Origin: Adiantum capillus-veneris
Lineage: Eukaryota > Streptophyta > Polypodiopsida > Polypodiales > Pteridaceae
Assembly: GCA_014529385.2 (NCBI GenBank)
Contig: CM043942.1
Span: 60,870,684 to 60,934,683 of the forward strand
Reading direction: 5' to 3'
Length of the DNA: 64,000 bases
Positions within the stretch are counted from its first letter, which is position 1. Every line of letters begins with the position of its first letter. Under the pieces are notes generated by a model. It saw nothing but the letters and a program-made list of their open reading frames with translations, was not told the DNA's origin and ran no database searches. The position numbers and the translations under genes are program-made. Shown here piece by piece: positions 9,872-20,825 of this stretch.

Positions 9872-12800
9872 AGTCCCAAAAAGCTTCGGACATCATGCAC
9901 CGTCTTTAAATTTGGCCATGACTTGATCGCTTCAACTTTTGCAGGATCCATTCTGACACCATCCTTTGAGACAATGTGTCCCAGAAAGTGAATCTCTTCC
10001 AAAAAAAACTCACTTTTCTTTGCATTGATGAGCAACCTATGACTGCGTAGCTCTTTGAACACAATGGCCAAGTGATGCCTATGCTCCTCTTCATTCTTTG
10101 AGTAGACTATCATGTCATCAAAGAATGTACCAACAAACTGCTGGTGTGGACGGAAAATTCTGTCCATCATCCTATTGAACGTAGCAGGAGCATTTGTGAG
10201 ACCAAAGGGCATCACTAAAAATTCGTAAAGGCCAAACGTCGTTCTAAAAGCAGTCTTGTGCACATCCTCTAATCTAATGCGGATCTGATGGTACCCACTC
10301 TTTAGATCTATCCTGCTAAACATAGTTGCTCCTTCTAATTTGTCCATAATATCATCAATTCTAGGTATAGGGAACCTATTCTTGATGGTATTCTTGTTCA
10401 GTGCACGGTAGTCGATGCACATACGCCATGAGCCATCCTTTTTCTGCACCAACAACACTGGAGAACAGAATGGAGATGAACTGGGCTGAATCAGCCCCTT
10501 TTCTAACAGCTCCTGTACTTGGCCCATTATCTCTTTCTGCTGAGCCGCACTAACCCTGTACGGAGGCTTATTTGGTGGGCTACTGCCTGGCACCAAATCT
10601 ATCGCATGGTCCTCGGGTCTCTCTGGCTGTAATTGAGACGGTAATGAATCGGAAAAACAGTCACTATACTGTTGTAAAAACATTGACCTTTCTTTATCTA
10701 GCACAGATAAATTTGATTCATCACAATCTGACACTTCACGTGCAAAAACCAAGCACGCAGAAAGATGCTTTTTCATTACAGAAGTAATAGCAGAAGCTGA
10801 TACAGTGGGAATAGACTCCCCTTTAAGCTTTACATCCAGAATATGAGTCTTTCCCCTGCTCTGTACAGTGATCTTTTTGTTGTAGGCATCCATGATTCCC
10901 TGTACACGAAACAACCAAGGAATACCTAACAACACATCACATCCGTCCAGTGGCATGATGTAAAATTCTTCAGCATCTACATAGGACTGGATATGTAGAC
11001 GCAACTTTCCAATGATGGGTGTCACAGTCTCTGTATGGCCAGGACATGCCAAACCTGCCTCTGCTGTATACCCGATCTCTTCAGGTCTGATTCCCAACTT
11101 TGAAGCCAATTCTGGGGAAATGAAGTTGGCTTTGGCACCTGGATCAAAGAAGATAAGCATTGTTTGATCCCTGACCTTTCCCCATGCTCTGCAAAGCTCA
11201 CTTGCATCTAAATTTGTCTTGTCGCCCACCATATCTGGCACTAGACCAGCCATGGGCTTCTTTCCTTTCTTGTCTTCCTTGTCATCAGAATCAGCTGGCC
11301 TTTTCTTTGTAGGACAATTGTAAGCAATGTGGCCAGGCTGCTCACATATAAAGCATTTGTTCTCTGTCCTCGGGACCTTCTTTTGCTCTTCTGACTTGCG
11401 AGGAAAACGTCTTTTCCATTTCTTTGCTGGTCCTTTTTCTGATTCAACCGTAGCTTTGTCTTTCCCTGCGTTGGCTGACTCCTGAATCCCTTTAGGAGCC
11501 TCATTGGGAACGTGCTTCTTGGCTGAATTTTTCTTGCCTGATCCTGCCTTGACGCCAGTGTTAAATTCACAATCTTCTCCCTTGAGCAAACCATTGCCAG
11601 TGTTTGCTACCTCGATGAGCTGCGTCAAAGTAGTGACTTTTGTCTTCGTGCAGTATTTTCTCAATCCTTTGGGTAGGCCACAACAGTATTTTTCAATCTG
11701 TTCTGTCAATGGCACAAACCTATAGGAAGTTACTGGAAGTAGAGCTTTCCAAAACTTCCGATTGTAATCATCCAGATTTTTGCAAGTGGCAGCATTTAGC
11801 TGGTGCCATTCTGTCATGACATCTGCTTCAAAGTCATCAGATAACCATGTTGCTGCAAAAATCTGCTTGAAGTAAATCCATGTGGACGGAGCTTGCCCTT
11901 GAAGCAATAAAGTTGTCCACCATTGTCCCGCATTCCCTGTCAAGAAAGTGGCTACCTTGCGGACCTTTGAAGCCTCTGTAAAGTTTCCCCCTACATAGGC
12001 CTTGTCAAACTGTTGGAGGAATGAGAGAGCCTTCTTCCTGTCATCAAACCCTGTAAAGGTCGTGAATGACACACCTTTGCCACCTTCTTTGTATGGAGTT
12101 GGCCTCTCCAACGGCGTTAAATTGTCATATGGAAGTGACTGAAACATGGGAACACTATTAGGGTTCATCTGTGTTCCTTGGCCGCTATTAACTTGACCTG
12201 GAAATGCCATATTTGGCTGCTGATTTGTAATTCCAGCCATACCAAAATTTGCCTGTGGCATCCCAAATTGGCCCTGAGTGCTCTGAAACCCTGGTTGCAT
12301 ACCCATGACACTGTACATGGGGTTAGGCATCATCGTTTGAGCACCCCCAAACACTGTTCCTGGCGTGTAAAACTGATTTCCAGGTGCATGACCAGCCATG
12401 CTCTGGAATACGGATCCATCTCCAAAATAGCCAGGGTGTACTGAAGGTGGTGGGAAGACCTGTTGCATAGCCTGTAGGTTGCTTCCCTGCCCATTAGAAC
12501 CAGCTATAGGCTGCTGATAGGTGGCGGGCTGAACTGGTACAGCTTGAAAGACTGGCATCTCAGCCACCTGTTCTTGCACCTTAGACATAGGTTGTGGAGA
12601 CTGCATGTTCTCCGTCAAGTGTACAGGTGTTTCCATTGACTGTGCGGTATGAATCACCTGTGCTCGAGCCTTAACAGGCTTTTGAATATGATCCAGTGAC
12701 CCAACTTGCTGAGACGGAACAGGAGGTTGCAGAAAGGCTAAAAACCTCGCGTTCTGCATTACTTGTCTGAACATAGCCACAGCAGTAGCCAACTCGGTCC

Positions 12801-12912
12801 TGAATATATCGTCATCTGTCTGTGGTGGTCTTGAGGACTCACCCACTTCATGTGTCTGTTGACCCTGTGAAGAGGAAACCTCTTCAGTCACATCATCTGG
12901 TCTGTCAGCCAT
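9748..12912 (-). pseudogene. chromovirus gag-pol, 5' part: Gag, protease, reverse transcriptase
   Basis: I choose ATG 12,912 (MADRPDDV) because the open frame upstream lacks an ATG. A Q/P-rich N terminus leads to a retrotransposon Gag domain (around GFDDRKKALSFLQQFDKAY), a CCHC knuckle CFICEQPGHIAYNC (about residue 520), an aspartic protease core FFDPGAKANF (about 584) and reverse transcriptase (LIQPSSSPFCSPV, YRALNKNT, catalytic FFDD at about 928). Real homology stops at YYRRFIR; the last roughly 32 residues are out of frame. The missing T near 9,840 (CGAAATTCG where an extra T would keep frame) separates it from the downstream RNase H frame, so an intact parent would have had one long polyprotein. 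Confidence 0.92.
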
Positions 12913-13002
12913 AATTGCAATTCCCTGTGTCTGGTCTATGATCCCCTGTGTCTTCAAGCCCAAAACTGACCAAGGCTCACTTCTATGGGAAAAAGTGATT
13001 TA

Positions 13003-13020
13003 ATCCCGTCGATGGAACCA
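13003..13020 (-). other. chromovirus primer-binding site
   Basis: On the minus strand the sequence directly after the 5' LTR end GGTTACA reads TGGTTCCATCGACGGGAT. It begins with the TGG expected to pair with a tRNA CCA end. It is not the initiator-Met type; I cannot assign the tRNA. Confidence 0.7.
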
Positions 13021-14041
13021 TGTAACCGGCCTGTACAATCCAAAAAGGGCGGTAGACTTTACTTCAAACCTTGATTTAGCTTTCACCCATTATTAGTCGT
13101 CTATTTTACCTGCGCTATAGTGACACAAGAGAGGGGAATGGGATACAGATGCTAGAATGCACCTGTATGAGAAGACCGACACCAGATTGGCCCCTAACTT
13201 AGGCGCCCCTTTCGGTATTTCTTTATTCTTTAAAAGAGGGAATAAATGCTGTGGATCCCTACAAGCTACCCCACACAAACTTGGCTGAATTTCAACTGTT
13301 CCGGCCTGATTTCGGCAACATAACTGTACTAGGACCCTTCACAGTCAGTATTCCCACGCAATGACTGACTTTCCCGACGCATACGAGCACTTTGCAAAAC
13401 CTGGCGAGAATCTGCAGCACGCTGAATTCTCTGTTTTCAGCCCTGAAAATGCGCCAGATCACCTGTACAGCGGTCCCCTTGCGTCCCCGAACCTCCTGGT
13501 GGTATTAGGGTCCGTTTAGGGCCAAAACCCTAAACCTGCAAAAATACACAGCAGGCTGTAATTTACTGTTTCGGGCTCTGTTTCGCGTGCCGATCACATC
13601 CGTAGCAAGTCCTCGAGCTCCCGCACCTGTAGGGCTACTTGCCCTTTGAATCGGACAAGATTTCAAGCGTGAAACCTCTCCGAATTCACCTGTACCTGCG
13701 GGGGAATTAGCCGCTAGCTAATCCAGTACCTGTGCAAGAGGCTCTTGCCTCGGCAATCGCGCATGAACCCACACAACTGTACATTGGTCAAATAAAGAGC
13801 CCACTAGAGGGGCATAACATACTGCCAAAGGGGAGAGAGAGGGCAGTGCGTAGCGTGCAGGGCATCACTCCTGGCACCGCACTGTACATAGGAGGGAAAG
13901 CAAGCACTCCATAGCTCTTAACCTGTGACAAATCTGAAAATGAGGCTCTCCCCCTCCTAAATTCAGCGCCACTTCTTGTTGCATGAGGCAAGTGCACCAG
14001 AAGGTGCCACTTGGCACATTTATAAGCATTTTCCCGTTTTG
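13021..14041 (-). repeat. chromovirus 5' LTR, inner part
   Basis: Near-identical to 5,802-6,82x, running from TGTAACC to CCCGTTTT, where the gag-only retrotransposon array interrupts it. The remainder of this LTR resumes at 24,322 with CCGTCTAAAAATATCC. Confidence 0.93.
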
Positions 14042-15197
14042 GGGGCAAATTATGTCAGGAGTTTTTTGGAGCAAGGGATTGCGCATATGTACATACACAT
14101 GAAGGGTGCATCGAATAAAGGTTTTCCCATTTTCCATAGCCAGGTGGTTATGTGGGGCCCACATGTGTACAGGTAGGACAAGGTGTACATAGTGCATCGA
14201 TTTTCATCGTTACCAGTACCAGTGTGTTTTTTCTACAATAATGAGGAGTTGGTAGCGCGTAAAACTTCTCGAGGAAGCTATCCGCAGGCCGACGACGTGA
14301 GGTCAGCAGGTGCGTCAGATGGCATCTAGTGGCGTCAGGAGGGCGAACGAGGTCAATATTTGCACGCGGATGAGGACGGACACAACGTGGGTGTTTTCTT
14401 GTGAGAGTTATGCAGAACGAGGTCATCATTAGGACCACTTTTTGGGGCCACTTCACGTGGTGGCGAGATGCATTATTGGAAAAAAGCTGAGTGCCAGGTG
14501 TGCAAATGATGCAAAAAGGTGACAACTATGCACTGCGAGGTCAGTTTTTGGCCTGTTCGGGGTCCGTTTGAGGTCATCTAAAAGGCCAAGGGTGCCCAAC
14601 TAAAAAAGCTAAGTGTGGGAACTGAAAAAAGAGAGAGAATACCAGAAAAAACGTGGAGAAGAGAGGAGGAACAGCCGCAGGTGTGTTTTTGCTCATTTTG
14701 GAGCCTGTTTTGGCCGTAAACTGCTCATCCGATGTCGGATTTGAGCACTTTGACATTGTAGACTGGGGTTTTGGGCCGTTCCGGACGCGATGGCGCTGTC
14801 CATTTTGCCAAATTCCTCACTCTTTTTCTGCTGTTTTTCTGTGTAATCTTCTCCGGTGAGTGAAGCTTCTTCTCCAATTTGTGATTGTATCTGGTATCTT
14901 TTACCCATATTGTGTGAGCTGTTTGCCCCATTGGTGTTGGCCCAAGCTCAATTGTATCTAAACATCAGAAATTCTCCTCTTTTGAGCTGAGTTTTTTGGG
15001 TGTGTGTGTGTGTGTGTGTGTTTGTGTGGAGTGGGCAAGTGGATAGTCTCTCTCCTCTCACTCCAGAGGTGTGTTCCCTGTCTCGGCCAGGTGTGTTGTC
15101 TAAGCCGAGTGGTGCCCCATAGTGTGTGTGTGTATCTTCCCAAGAGTGTGTGACGGGTCGTTATAGAGGCGCTGTGTGTGTTTTCATCCCGCTCACA
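14042..15197 (+). repeat. gag-only element LTR 1
   Basis: Ends CCCGCTCACA. Its first base is G where LTRs 2 and 3 have T, so the TG terminus is lost here. The body includes a (TG)n run near 15,000-15,020. Confidence 0.92.
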
Positions 15198-15203
15198 TTC
15201 TTT

Positions 15204-15217
15204 TGGCGCCCCCACGG
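15204..15217 (+). other. primer-binding site, unit 1
   Basis: TGGCGCCCCCACGG lies six bases after the LTR end. TGG at the start fits a tRNA CCA end. The tRNA was not identified. It is repeated at 19,766-19,779. Confidence 0.65.
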
Positions 15218-15262
15218 AGGATCTTCTTCGAGTACCTTCTGCTTCGAGCTTCGAGCTTCGGG

Positions 15263-15365
15263 ATTACAGGTTGCAGGTTGCAGGTTGCAGATTACAGGTT
15301 ACAGGTTACAGGTTACAGGAACAGGGACAGGGACAGGTACAGGTGATTCACACAGGTACAGGTAG
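15263..15365 (+). repeat. TTACAGG/ACAGGG short tandem repeat in the element leader
   Basis: About seven TTACAGG or TTGCAGG heptamers are followed by ACAGGG and ACAGGT hexamers, just after the primer site. This lies in the untranslated leader, where a packaging signal would be expected. The function is unknown. The identical copy is at 19,825-19,927. Confidence 0.9.
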
Positions 15366-16263
15366 CTGGAGTACAGTGATGTCACTTGCAGTTGTTGTGG
15401 GAATGCATCACTTGGCGCCTATTTGAGCGCATTGTCTGTTGGATTGTACGTTACTTGTGGAAACTGCCATTGTACGCCTTTGTGGAGCCATATATGGTTT
15501 TATTTGGCAGTCCCAGCCATTTCTGAGACTTGGTCTGGAAGATAGTCATTTCTGAGACTTGACTATACGCGATTTGCATTAGCCTTCGTGTGAGGGTCGA
15601 TAGCGTGAGGTTTTTATTGAGCTGGGGGATTCTCAAATGTGGAGATCCTTTCGGTGATACAGGTAGCTGGAGCACCCTTTTCGTGACCTCGCCATAGGCT
15701 ATGTACTAGTGAGTCCTACTTGATGCTCGGGTTCTATTGTTGACAGTTTATGCATACATAGACAGTCTATATTTTGGGTTCCTACTGCTCTACTTCTGGG
15801 GAAACTCTGTCGAAATTTTCCCAAGTTATGATGGCTGGTTTTTTGGTATTTTGAGCCATTTATGCTGTTATGCTGCCGAAATTTTGGCAAAATCAGAGGT
15901 TGAGTCAGGTGTGCCTTCTTGGGAGCTTCATGGTTGGCTTTAATGGATGATCAAAATGGCCCTCAGTTCACTCCTTTTCATTTAACTCAAAGAATTCAGA
16001 TTAATGTTCATGTGTCCAGGAAGATCTTTTTCCAGCAGCGCATAGTCTTTATGTTTGGGCCAAGAAGATTGAGAGAGATCCTGGAATGTCCTTTGCCTGT
16101 TGTCATTCCGATGATCAACTATGAAAACTCATTTGATGTGCATGTGTTTGTTCTCATCTAAAGCTAAGCTCCATTGAAGTTTCTGGGGATTGGGAAGTGA
16201 AAAGTTTTGGGTTCTTGCACGTGTGTTCGAAGGGGTTCTCAAAGCATCATAATTTGGGTAGCC

Positions 16264-18564
16264 ATGGCTTTCTCTTATCCCGAGTTTCATGGAAGAAGTG
16301 ATGAAGATGTGGAAGAATTTTTGGAAAAGATGGAGGTTGCCTGCATTAGCAACCAGATTCATGACCCTACGCAAATGTTACGCCTTCTCCAAATTTGTTT
16401 GAAGAGTGATGCACGAGCTTGGTCCAAAGCATTTGAAGAGGAGTTGCGTATGGCTGATCCACCTATAAGATTGAGTTGGGACAATCTAAGGCATGGATTG
16501 GAAGTGGAGTTTGTGAAGATAGAAGACCCTGACAAAGTGTGGCAAGAAGTACAGGCTTTGGTGCAAAAGGAAGGTGAGCCAGTAGATGCGTACATACGTA
16601 AGTTTTCATTGGCATGGGAGCGAATGTGCAAGGCTTTAGCACCACAGGTACCCCCGCCTGACATGATGAAGAAGGACAGGTTCTTGGCTGGTCTTTGGGA
16701 GAATATACGTTGGAGAGTGGAGCTAAAGAAGCCTAGGACATATGAAGATGCACTAGAGGTAGCAAGGAACAAAGAGTGGAAGCTGAGGAAAATGAGCCAG
16801 TTAGGGGTGGAGTCTTTGCCAATGAGGTCTGAATTTCAGCCTATAGAGTCTTTACAAGGGCGCATGTCAGGGGTTCATCATGAACCAGTGGTTCCTGTTA
16901 CTACTCAGGTTATGCCAGCAGTGGTCACTACAGCAGTGCAAGATGATGGCCTAAGGCAAGACATGAGGCAAGTGGTTGATCTGATGAAGAATCTCAGCCT
17001 AAACATGCTAGGTCAAGTGGGAAATAATCGAGGTCGAGGGCGGTTTGCAAATCAGCCAGGAGGTGAAGAAAGACCTAGGAATGGTGCTAGACAAAGTAAT
17101 AGTAGGTTTTGGAGGCAGACGCCCACATGTTATAATTGTGGAGAGTTGGGTCACATCAGCCCGCAATGTGATAAGCCACCAAGGATGGGGGGAGACATGT
17201 ATCCATTGCCAAGACAGGTGCTAACTAGATCAAATGATTATGGCATCGAAATTAAGGGAGACGAAGGAACCAGTGGACTGACCCAGGAGGAAAAGGGAAA
17301 GACAAAAGTGCTAAGTGTAGTCACCTTGGAGAAGGCATCAAAGCTAGAGGATACATTAGTGATGCCTATTGGGAAGAGGACCACAGAGGATAAGGAAGGA
17401 AGAAGTGCCCCAGGTCCTAGTAAGAAGAAAGGAAAGAGCCATGAAGGTGAGGATGTCAAGGCCAAGAGGAAAAGGAGAGCTCGTCGAAAGTTTCATGTTT
17501 CAGATTTTCCACTAGGGGATGGGCAATTAAGCTATGACTTGAAGGAGGATCTGACGAGCAGGAAGGCAGATGTTACTTTTGGGCAGCTTATAGAGATGGT
17601 GCCTAAGCTAAAGCGACAGTGGAAGAGGATGGTTAACCCAATGGAGAAAGAGCCAGAGAGAGGTTCAGTGAAGGTGTTGGCAATGGACGAGCTACCAGAC
17701 ATTTGTCCAATAGTAGATGTGTGGCATAAAAGGAAAAATTTGGGACAAGGTTATGTGGATGGCGGAGCCCAAATATGCGTCATAACACACTCATGCGTTG
17801 AGAAGATGGGTCTCACAGTGGCTGGGGTGTCAGGTTTTCGGATCAGATTGGCAAACCATCAAAAAGTAAAATGCTTGGGTGTTGTAAAGAGCTTAGAAGT
17901 GGAGGCATATGATGCAAAGGCAGTGGTTGATTTTCATGTGATGCCAGCAGGGTTGGGAGCATATCCTATTATACTGGGCAGACCATGGTTACGTGCAGTG
18001 GGAGCTGTTCAAGATTGGCGACGTGGTACGATTAGCCTCTATGGAAAGACAGGTACCAAGAAGCTTTATAATATGGACACAAGGAAACGATTAGAGGAGC
18101 TTTATGAAGATGAGGATGAGTCTAGTGATGAAGACTCTTCCACGGTGGCAGATGAGGACAGTGATAGCACTACCAGCAGTGATGAGGATGTTGATGTTGC
18201 ATTTCTTTTGATGGATAAAGAAATCCAGGAGTGTGGTTTAGTCGCATTTGCGAATGAAGTTGAAGATGAAAGTGAAGGGCCTTATGAAGTGATTGAAGGG
18301 CTGATGCAAACCAAGGTTGAGTTGTCAAAGAAGCAGGAATTAATGACGCAAATGATCAGTGGAGACCTCTCAGCTATGGAGAAGGAGATATATTTGCACA
18401 TGCAGGTCTATGCCAAAGTAATTGATGATTTTCTTGATGGGAGGTTGATAAATGGCATCTCTACAGGTTTTCCTTGGGAACCAGGTGAAAGTTTGATTAA
18501 GATTTTGATGCAAGGAATGCCAAGTGTTTTTGTGTGGGATCCAGGTGGAATGAGCATCTACTAG
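16264..18564 (+). CDS. Gag-protease polyprotein, unit 1 (766 aa)
   Basis: ATG 16,264 sits in a strong plant/animal start context (GCCATGG); the frame upstream lacks ATG. The N-terminal 190 residues form a retrotransposon Gag domain (FHGRSDEDVEEFLEKME, DAYIRKFSLAWERM). A CCHC knuckle CYNCGELGHISPQC is at about residue 289. A basic linker precedes an aspartic protease with VDGGAQICVI (about 497) and ILGRPWLRAVGA (about 571). An acidic D/E/S run is at about 615-645. The frame ends 39 bp before the next LTR, leaving no room for polymerase. The active site reads DGG rather than the commoner DTG/DSG; the same DGG occurs in the remnant at 42,837-43,127. The open frame suggests recent selection or recent copying. 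Confidence 0.92.
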   Translation: MAFSYPEFHGRSDEDVEEFLEKMEVACISNQIHDPTQMLRLLQICLKSDARAWSKAFEEELRMADPPIRLSWDNLRHGLEVEFVKIEDPDKVWQEVQALVQKEGEPVDAYIRKFSLAWERMCKALAPQVPPPDMMKKDRFLAGLWENIRWRVELKKPRTYEDALEVARNKEWKLRKMSQLGVESLPMRSEFQPIESLQGRMSGVHHEPVVPVTTQVMPAVVTTAVQDDGLRQDMRQVVDLMKNLSLNMLGQVGNNRGRGRFANQPGGEERPRNGARQSNSRFWRQTPTCYNCGELGHISPQCDKPPRMGGDMYPLPRQVLTRSNDYGIEIKGDEGTSGLTQEEKGKTKVLSVVTLEKASKLEDTLVMPIGKRTTEDKEGRSAPGPSKKKGKSHEGEDVKAKRKRRARRKFHVSDFPLGDGQLSYDLKEDLTSRKADVTFGQLIEMVPKLKRQWKRMVNPMEKEPERGSVKVLAMDELPDICPIVDVWHKRKNLGQGYVDGGAQICVITHSCVEKMGLTVAGVSGFRIRLANHQKVKCLGVVKSLEVEAYDAKAVVDFHVMPAGLGAYPIILGRPWLRAVGAVQDWRRGTISLYGKTGTKKLYNMDTRKRLEELYEDEDESSDEDSSTVADEDSDSTTSSDEDVDVAFLLMDKEIQECGLVAFANEVEDESEGPYEVIEGLMQTKVELSKKQELMTQMISGDLSAMEKEIYLHMQVYAKVIDDFLDGRLINGISTGFPWEPGESLIKILMQGMPSVFVWDPGGMSIY

Positions 18565-18597
18565 TGCTGCTGCTGAGCATGAATGCTCTAGCAGGCT

Positions 18598-18603
18598 AGG
18601 GGG
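18598..18603 (+). other. polypurine tract, unit 1
   Basis: AGGGGG directly precedes TGGGCAAATT of LTR 2. Repeated at 23,160-23,165. Confidence 0.75.
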
Positions 18604-19759
18604 TGGGCAAATTATGTCAGGAGTTTTTTGGAGCAAGGGATTGCGCATATGTACATACACATGAAGGGTGCATCGAATAAAGGTTTTCCCATTTTCCATA
18701 GCCAGGTGGTTATGTGGGGCCCACATGTGTACAGGTAGGACAAGGTGTACATAGTGCATCGATTTTCATCGTTACCAGTACCAGTGTGTTTTTTCTACAA
18801 TAATGAGGAGTTGGTAGCGCGTAAAACTTCTCGAGGAAGCTATCCGCAGGCCGACGACGTGAGGTCAGCAGGTGCGTCAGATGGCATCTAGTGGCGTCAG
18901 GAGGGCGAACGAGGTCAATATTTGCACGCGGATGAGGACGGACACAACGTGGGTGTTTTCTTGTGAGAGTTATGCAGAACGAGGTCATCATTAGGACCAC
19001 TTTTTGGGGCCACTTCACGTGGTGGCGAGATGCATTATTGGAAAAAAGCTGAGTGCCAGGTGTGCAAATGATGCAAAAAGGTGACAACTATGCACTGCGA
19101 GGTCAGTTTTTGGCCTGTTCGGGGTCCGTTTGAGGTCATCTAAAAGGCCAAGGGTGCCCAACTAAAAAAGCTAAGTGTGGGAACTGAAAAAAGAGAGAGA
19201 ATACCAGAAAAAACGTGGAGAAGAGAGGAGGAACAGCCGCAGGTGTGTTTTTGCTCATTTTGGAGCCTGTTTTGGCCGTAAACTGCTCATCCGATGTCGG
19301 ATTTGAGCACTTTGACATTGTAGACTGGGGTTTTGGGCCGTTCCGGACGCGATGGCGCTGTCCATTTTGCCAAATTCCTCACTCTTTTTCTGCTGTTTTT
19401 CTGTGTAATCTTCTCCGGTGAGTGAAGCTTCTTCTCCAATTTGTGATTGTATCTGGTATCTTTTACCCATATTGTGTGAGCTGTTTGCCCCATTGGTGTT
19501 GGCCCAAGCTCAATTGTATCTAAACATCAGAAATTCTCCTCTTTTGAGCTGAGTTTTTTGGGTGTGTGTGTGTGTGTGTGTGTTTGTGTGGAGTGGGCAA
19601 GTGGATAGTCTCTCTCCTCTCACTCCAGAGGTGTGTTCCCTGTCTCGGCCAGGTGTGTTGTCTAAGCCGAGTGGTGCCCCATAGTGTGTGTGTGTATCTT
19701 CCCAAGAGTGTGTGACGGGTCGTTATAGAGGCGCTGTGTGTGTTTTCATCCCGCTCACA
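18604..19759 (+). repeat. gag-only element LTR 2 (central)
   Basis: Canonical TGGGCAA...CTCACA. It is shared by both internal regions, as expected after LTR-LTR recombination. Confidence 0.93.
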
Positions 19760-19765
19760 TTCTTT

Positions 19766-19779
19766 TGGCGCCCCCACGG
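19766..19779 (+). other. primer-binding site, unit 2
   Basis: Same TGGCGCCCCCACGG string at the same offset after LTR 2 as in unit 1. Confidence 0.65.
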
Positions 19780-19824
19780 AGGATCTTCTTCGAGTACCTT
19801 CTGCTTCGAGCTTCGAGCTTCGGG

Positions 19825-19927
19825 ATTACAGGTTGCAGGTTGCAGGTTGCAGATTACAGGTTACAGGTTACAGGTTACAGGAACAGGGACAGGGACAGGT
19901 ACAGGTGATTCACACAGGTACAGGTAG
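19825..19927 (+). repeat. TTACAGG/ACAGGG leader repeat, unit 2
   Basis: Copy of 15,263-15,365 at exactly +4,562. Confidence 0.9.
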
Positions 19928-20825
19928 CTGGAGTACAGTGATGTCACTTGCAGTTGTTGTGGGAATGCATCACTTGGCGCCTATTTGAGCGCATTGTCTG
20001 TTGGATTGTACGTTACTTGTGGAAACTGCCATTGTACGCCTTTGTGGAGCCATATATGGTTTTATTTGGCAGTCCCAGCCATTTCTGAGACTTGGTCTGG
20101 AAGATAGTCATTTCTGAGACTTGACTATACGCGATTTGCATTAGCCTTCGTGTGAGGGTCGATAGCGTGAGGTTTTTATTGAGCTGGGGGATTCTCAAAT
20201 GTGGAGATCCTTTCGGTGATACAGGTAGCTGGAGCACCCTTTTCGTGACCTCGCCATAGGCTATGTACTAGTGAGTCCTACTTGATGCTCGGGTTCTATT
20301 GTTGACAGTTTATGCATACATAGACAGTCTATATTTTGGGTTCCTACTGCTCTACTTCTGGGGAAACTCTGTCGAAATTTTCCCAAGTTATGATGGCTGG
20401 TTTTTTGGTATTTTGAGCCATTTATGCTGTTATGCTGCCGAAATTTTGGCAAAATCAGAGGTTGAGTCAGGTGTGCCTTCTTGGGAGCTTCATGGTTGGC
20501 TTTAATGGATGATCAAAATGGCCCTCAGTTCACTCCTTTTCATTTAACTCAAAGAATTCAGATTAATGTTCATGTGTCCAGGAAGATCTTTTTCCAGCAG
20601 CGCATAGTCTTTATGTTTGGGCCAAGAAGATTGAGAGAGATCCTGGAATGTCCTTTGCCTGTTGTCATTCCGATGATCAACTATGAAAACTCATTTGATG
20701 TGCATGTGTTTGTTCTCATCTAAAGCTAAGCTCCATTGAAGTTTCTGGGGATTGGGAAGTGAAAAGTTTTGGGTTCTTGCACGTGTGTTCGAAGGGGTTC
20801 TCAAAGCATCATAATTTGGGTAGCC

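Noticed and set aside
14148-14525. 125-codon frame repeated three times (also 18,710 and 23,272)
   Set aside because: Lies within the LTR and is repeated only because the LTR is; no domain, antisense to the element.
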